This document shows positions 63,307 through 64,000 of a stretch of DNA of 64,000 nucleotides, in pieces (the stretch's first letter is position 1; every line of letters begins with the position of its first letter). A model generated the notes under the pieces. The model ran no database searches. It saw only the letters and a program-made list of their open reading frames with translations, and was not told the DNA's origin. The stretch spans positions 186,001 through 250,000 of the forward strand of contig NZ_MLAM01000001.1 in the NCBI RefSeq assembly GCF_002272825.1, given 5' to 3'. The DNA is from Helicobacter sp. 11S02596-1 (GTDB lineage Bacteria > Campylobacterota > Campylobacteria > Campylobacterales > Helicobacteraceae). Position numbers and translations under genes: made by a program.

Positions 63307-64000
63307 GTGTCGCCTAAAATCTCTATCATTATCCCTGTATATAATGTCGCCCCTTTTATCATTCGTTGCCTAGATTCGTGTATCCACCAGACCCTAAAAG
63401 ACATCGAGATCATCATCGTTGATGACTGCGGGAGCGATGATTCTATCCATATCGCCAAAGACTATGCGAGCAAAGATAATCAAATAAAAATTATTTCCAA
63501 CCCCCAAAATCTAGGCACATTTCACGCAAGAATCATAGGGGCAAATAACGCCAGCGGGCTTTATTGTATGTTTGTTGATGGTGATGATTTTTTACACCCT
63601 GCCACCTGCGAATTATGCTTGCAAAAAGCACATATTTTTAAAAAACATCAAAAAAAATTGCCCGATATTATCCATTTTGGTTTGGATTTTTTTCCCCCTA
63701 ATTTCAAACGCAAAACCCCAAAAATTATCACAAAAGATTTGAAAAATGAAAATATTCTTAAAAATATTTTTCTTGATTGCCCTACGCCTCCTTGGAATGT
63801 ATGTGGCAAACTTTACAAAACAGAGCTTGTGAATAAAGCTTCCAAAAAACTCGATTTTGCAGATAAAAAAGTCTCTATGGCTGAAGATGCCCTGCAAAAT
63901 TTTGTCATCACGCTTTTGGCAAAATCATCCACAGGGATCAAAAATAAGCTCTATTTTTATTACGAAAATACCACCTCCATCACCCGCCAATCCACCCCCC
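63307..64000 (+). CDS. GT2 glycosyltransferase (tandem copy 3), partial
   Basis: Open from GTG 63307 (AAGGA upstream) to the window end. ISIIIPVYNVAPFIIRCLDS, IIIVDDCGSDDS and MFVDGDDFLHPATCE are the GT2 motifs. Its middle part from 63490 (encoding IISNPQNLGTFHARIIGANN) matches copy 1 and not copy 2. From 63610 on it is unlike both (HIFKKHQKKLPDIIHFG). So the array is reshuffled in blocks. Confidence 0.87.
   Translation, partial: MSPKISIIIPVYNVAPFIIRCLDSCIHQTLKDIEIIIVDDCGSDDSIHIAKDYASKDNQIKIISNPQNLGTFHARIIGANNASGLYCMFVDGDDFLHPATCELCLQKAHIFKKHQKKLPDIIHFGLDFFPPNFKRKTPKIITKDLKNENILKNIFLDCPTPPWNVCGKLYKTELVNKASKKLDFADKKVSMAEDALQNFVITLLAKSSTGIKNKLYFYYENTTSITRQSTP

Noticed and set aside
1-64000. 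CRISPR arrays, tRNA or rRNA genes, transposases, integrases
   Set aside because: Looked for and not seen. The repeats found are hairpin units or gene duplications, not spaced direct repeats, and no transposase or integrase motif appears.

Overview
The window looks like a chromosomal segment of a Helicobacter-type Campylobacterota bacterium; I cannot name the species. The DNA is AT-rich, it carries the hrcA-grpE-dnaK order known from Helicobacter, a gamma-glutamyltranspeptidase end and an alpha-1,3-fucosyltransferase, and it is crowded with long poly-G tracts. Nearly every gene lies on the + strand.

Layout. 1-6591 is housekeeping: the 3' end of ggt, argG, and hrcA-grpE-dnaK behind a promoter with a degenerate CIRCE operator. 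Two gene-free stretches here (406-1173, 2389-3302) and one at 24727-25639 hold an interspersed repeat family made of hairpins whose stems differ in sequence but keep their pairing. From 6950 to the end is a single surface-glycan locus of about 57 kb. 6950-24726: glycosyltransferases, a dTDP-sugar branch (RmlA, VioA-like aminotransferase, formyltransferase, PglD-like acyltransferases), radical SAM proteins, and discrete ACP, KAS III and ketoreductase genes. 25640-35672: an aminoacyl/acyl activation block with two DltA/NRPS-like adenylating enzymes, a third AMP-ligase, an ACP, short-chain reductases, GNAT and AAC(3)-type acyltransferases and a formyltransferase. 35807-46275: genes matching the Campylobacter jejuni O-methyl phosphoramidate (MeOPN) set Cj1415-Cj1422, plus a CysQ-like phosphatase. 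46319-51810: a phosphonate set (cytidylyltransferase-PEP mutase fusion, phosphonopyruvate decarboxylase, phosphonoacetaldehyde reductase-like enzyme, LicD transferase). 51807-64000: glycosyltransferases, methyltransferases, a deacetylase, a GT4-epimerase fusion and a tandem array of GT2 genes running off the window.

The whole locus is built for phase variation. I count 29 homopolymer tracts of 9-13 bases (26 poly-G, 3 poly-C). As read, the GT8, fucosyltransferase, second adenylating enzyme, two MeOPN-transferase-like genes and three methyltransferases are out of frame, and LicD has an alternative C-terminus; the others are in frame.

The least conventional feature is a group of nine tracts at the extreme 3' ends of genes. 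In one frame translation stops within a few codons of the tract. In another it runs through a 60-190 nt non-conserved linker with no stop and ends on a stop codon overlapping the next gene's start (ATGA, GTGA or TGATG, or 8 nt inside it). This suggests phase-variable translational coupling between neighbouring genes. A tenth case, LicD, trades its conserved C-terminus against the coupling frame, and a GT4 gene uses the same tract design to switch between one and two C-terminal domains.
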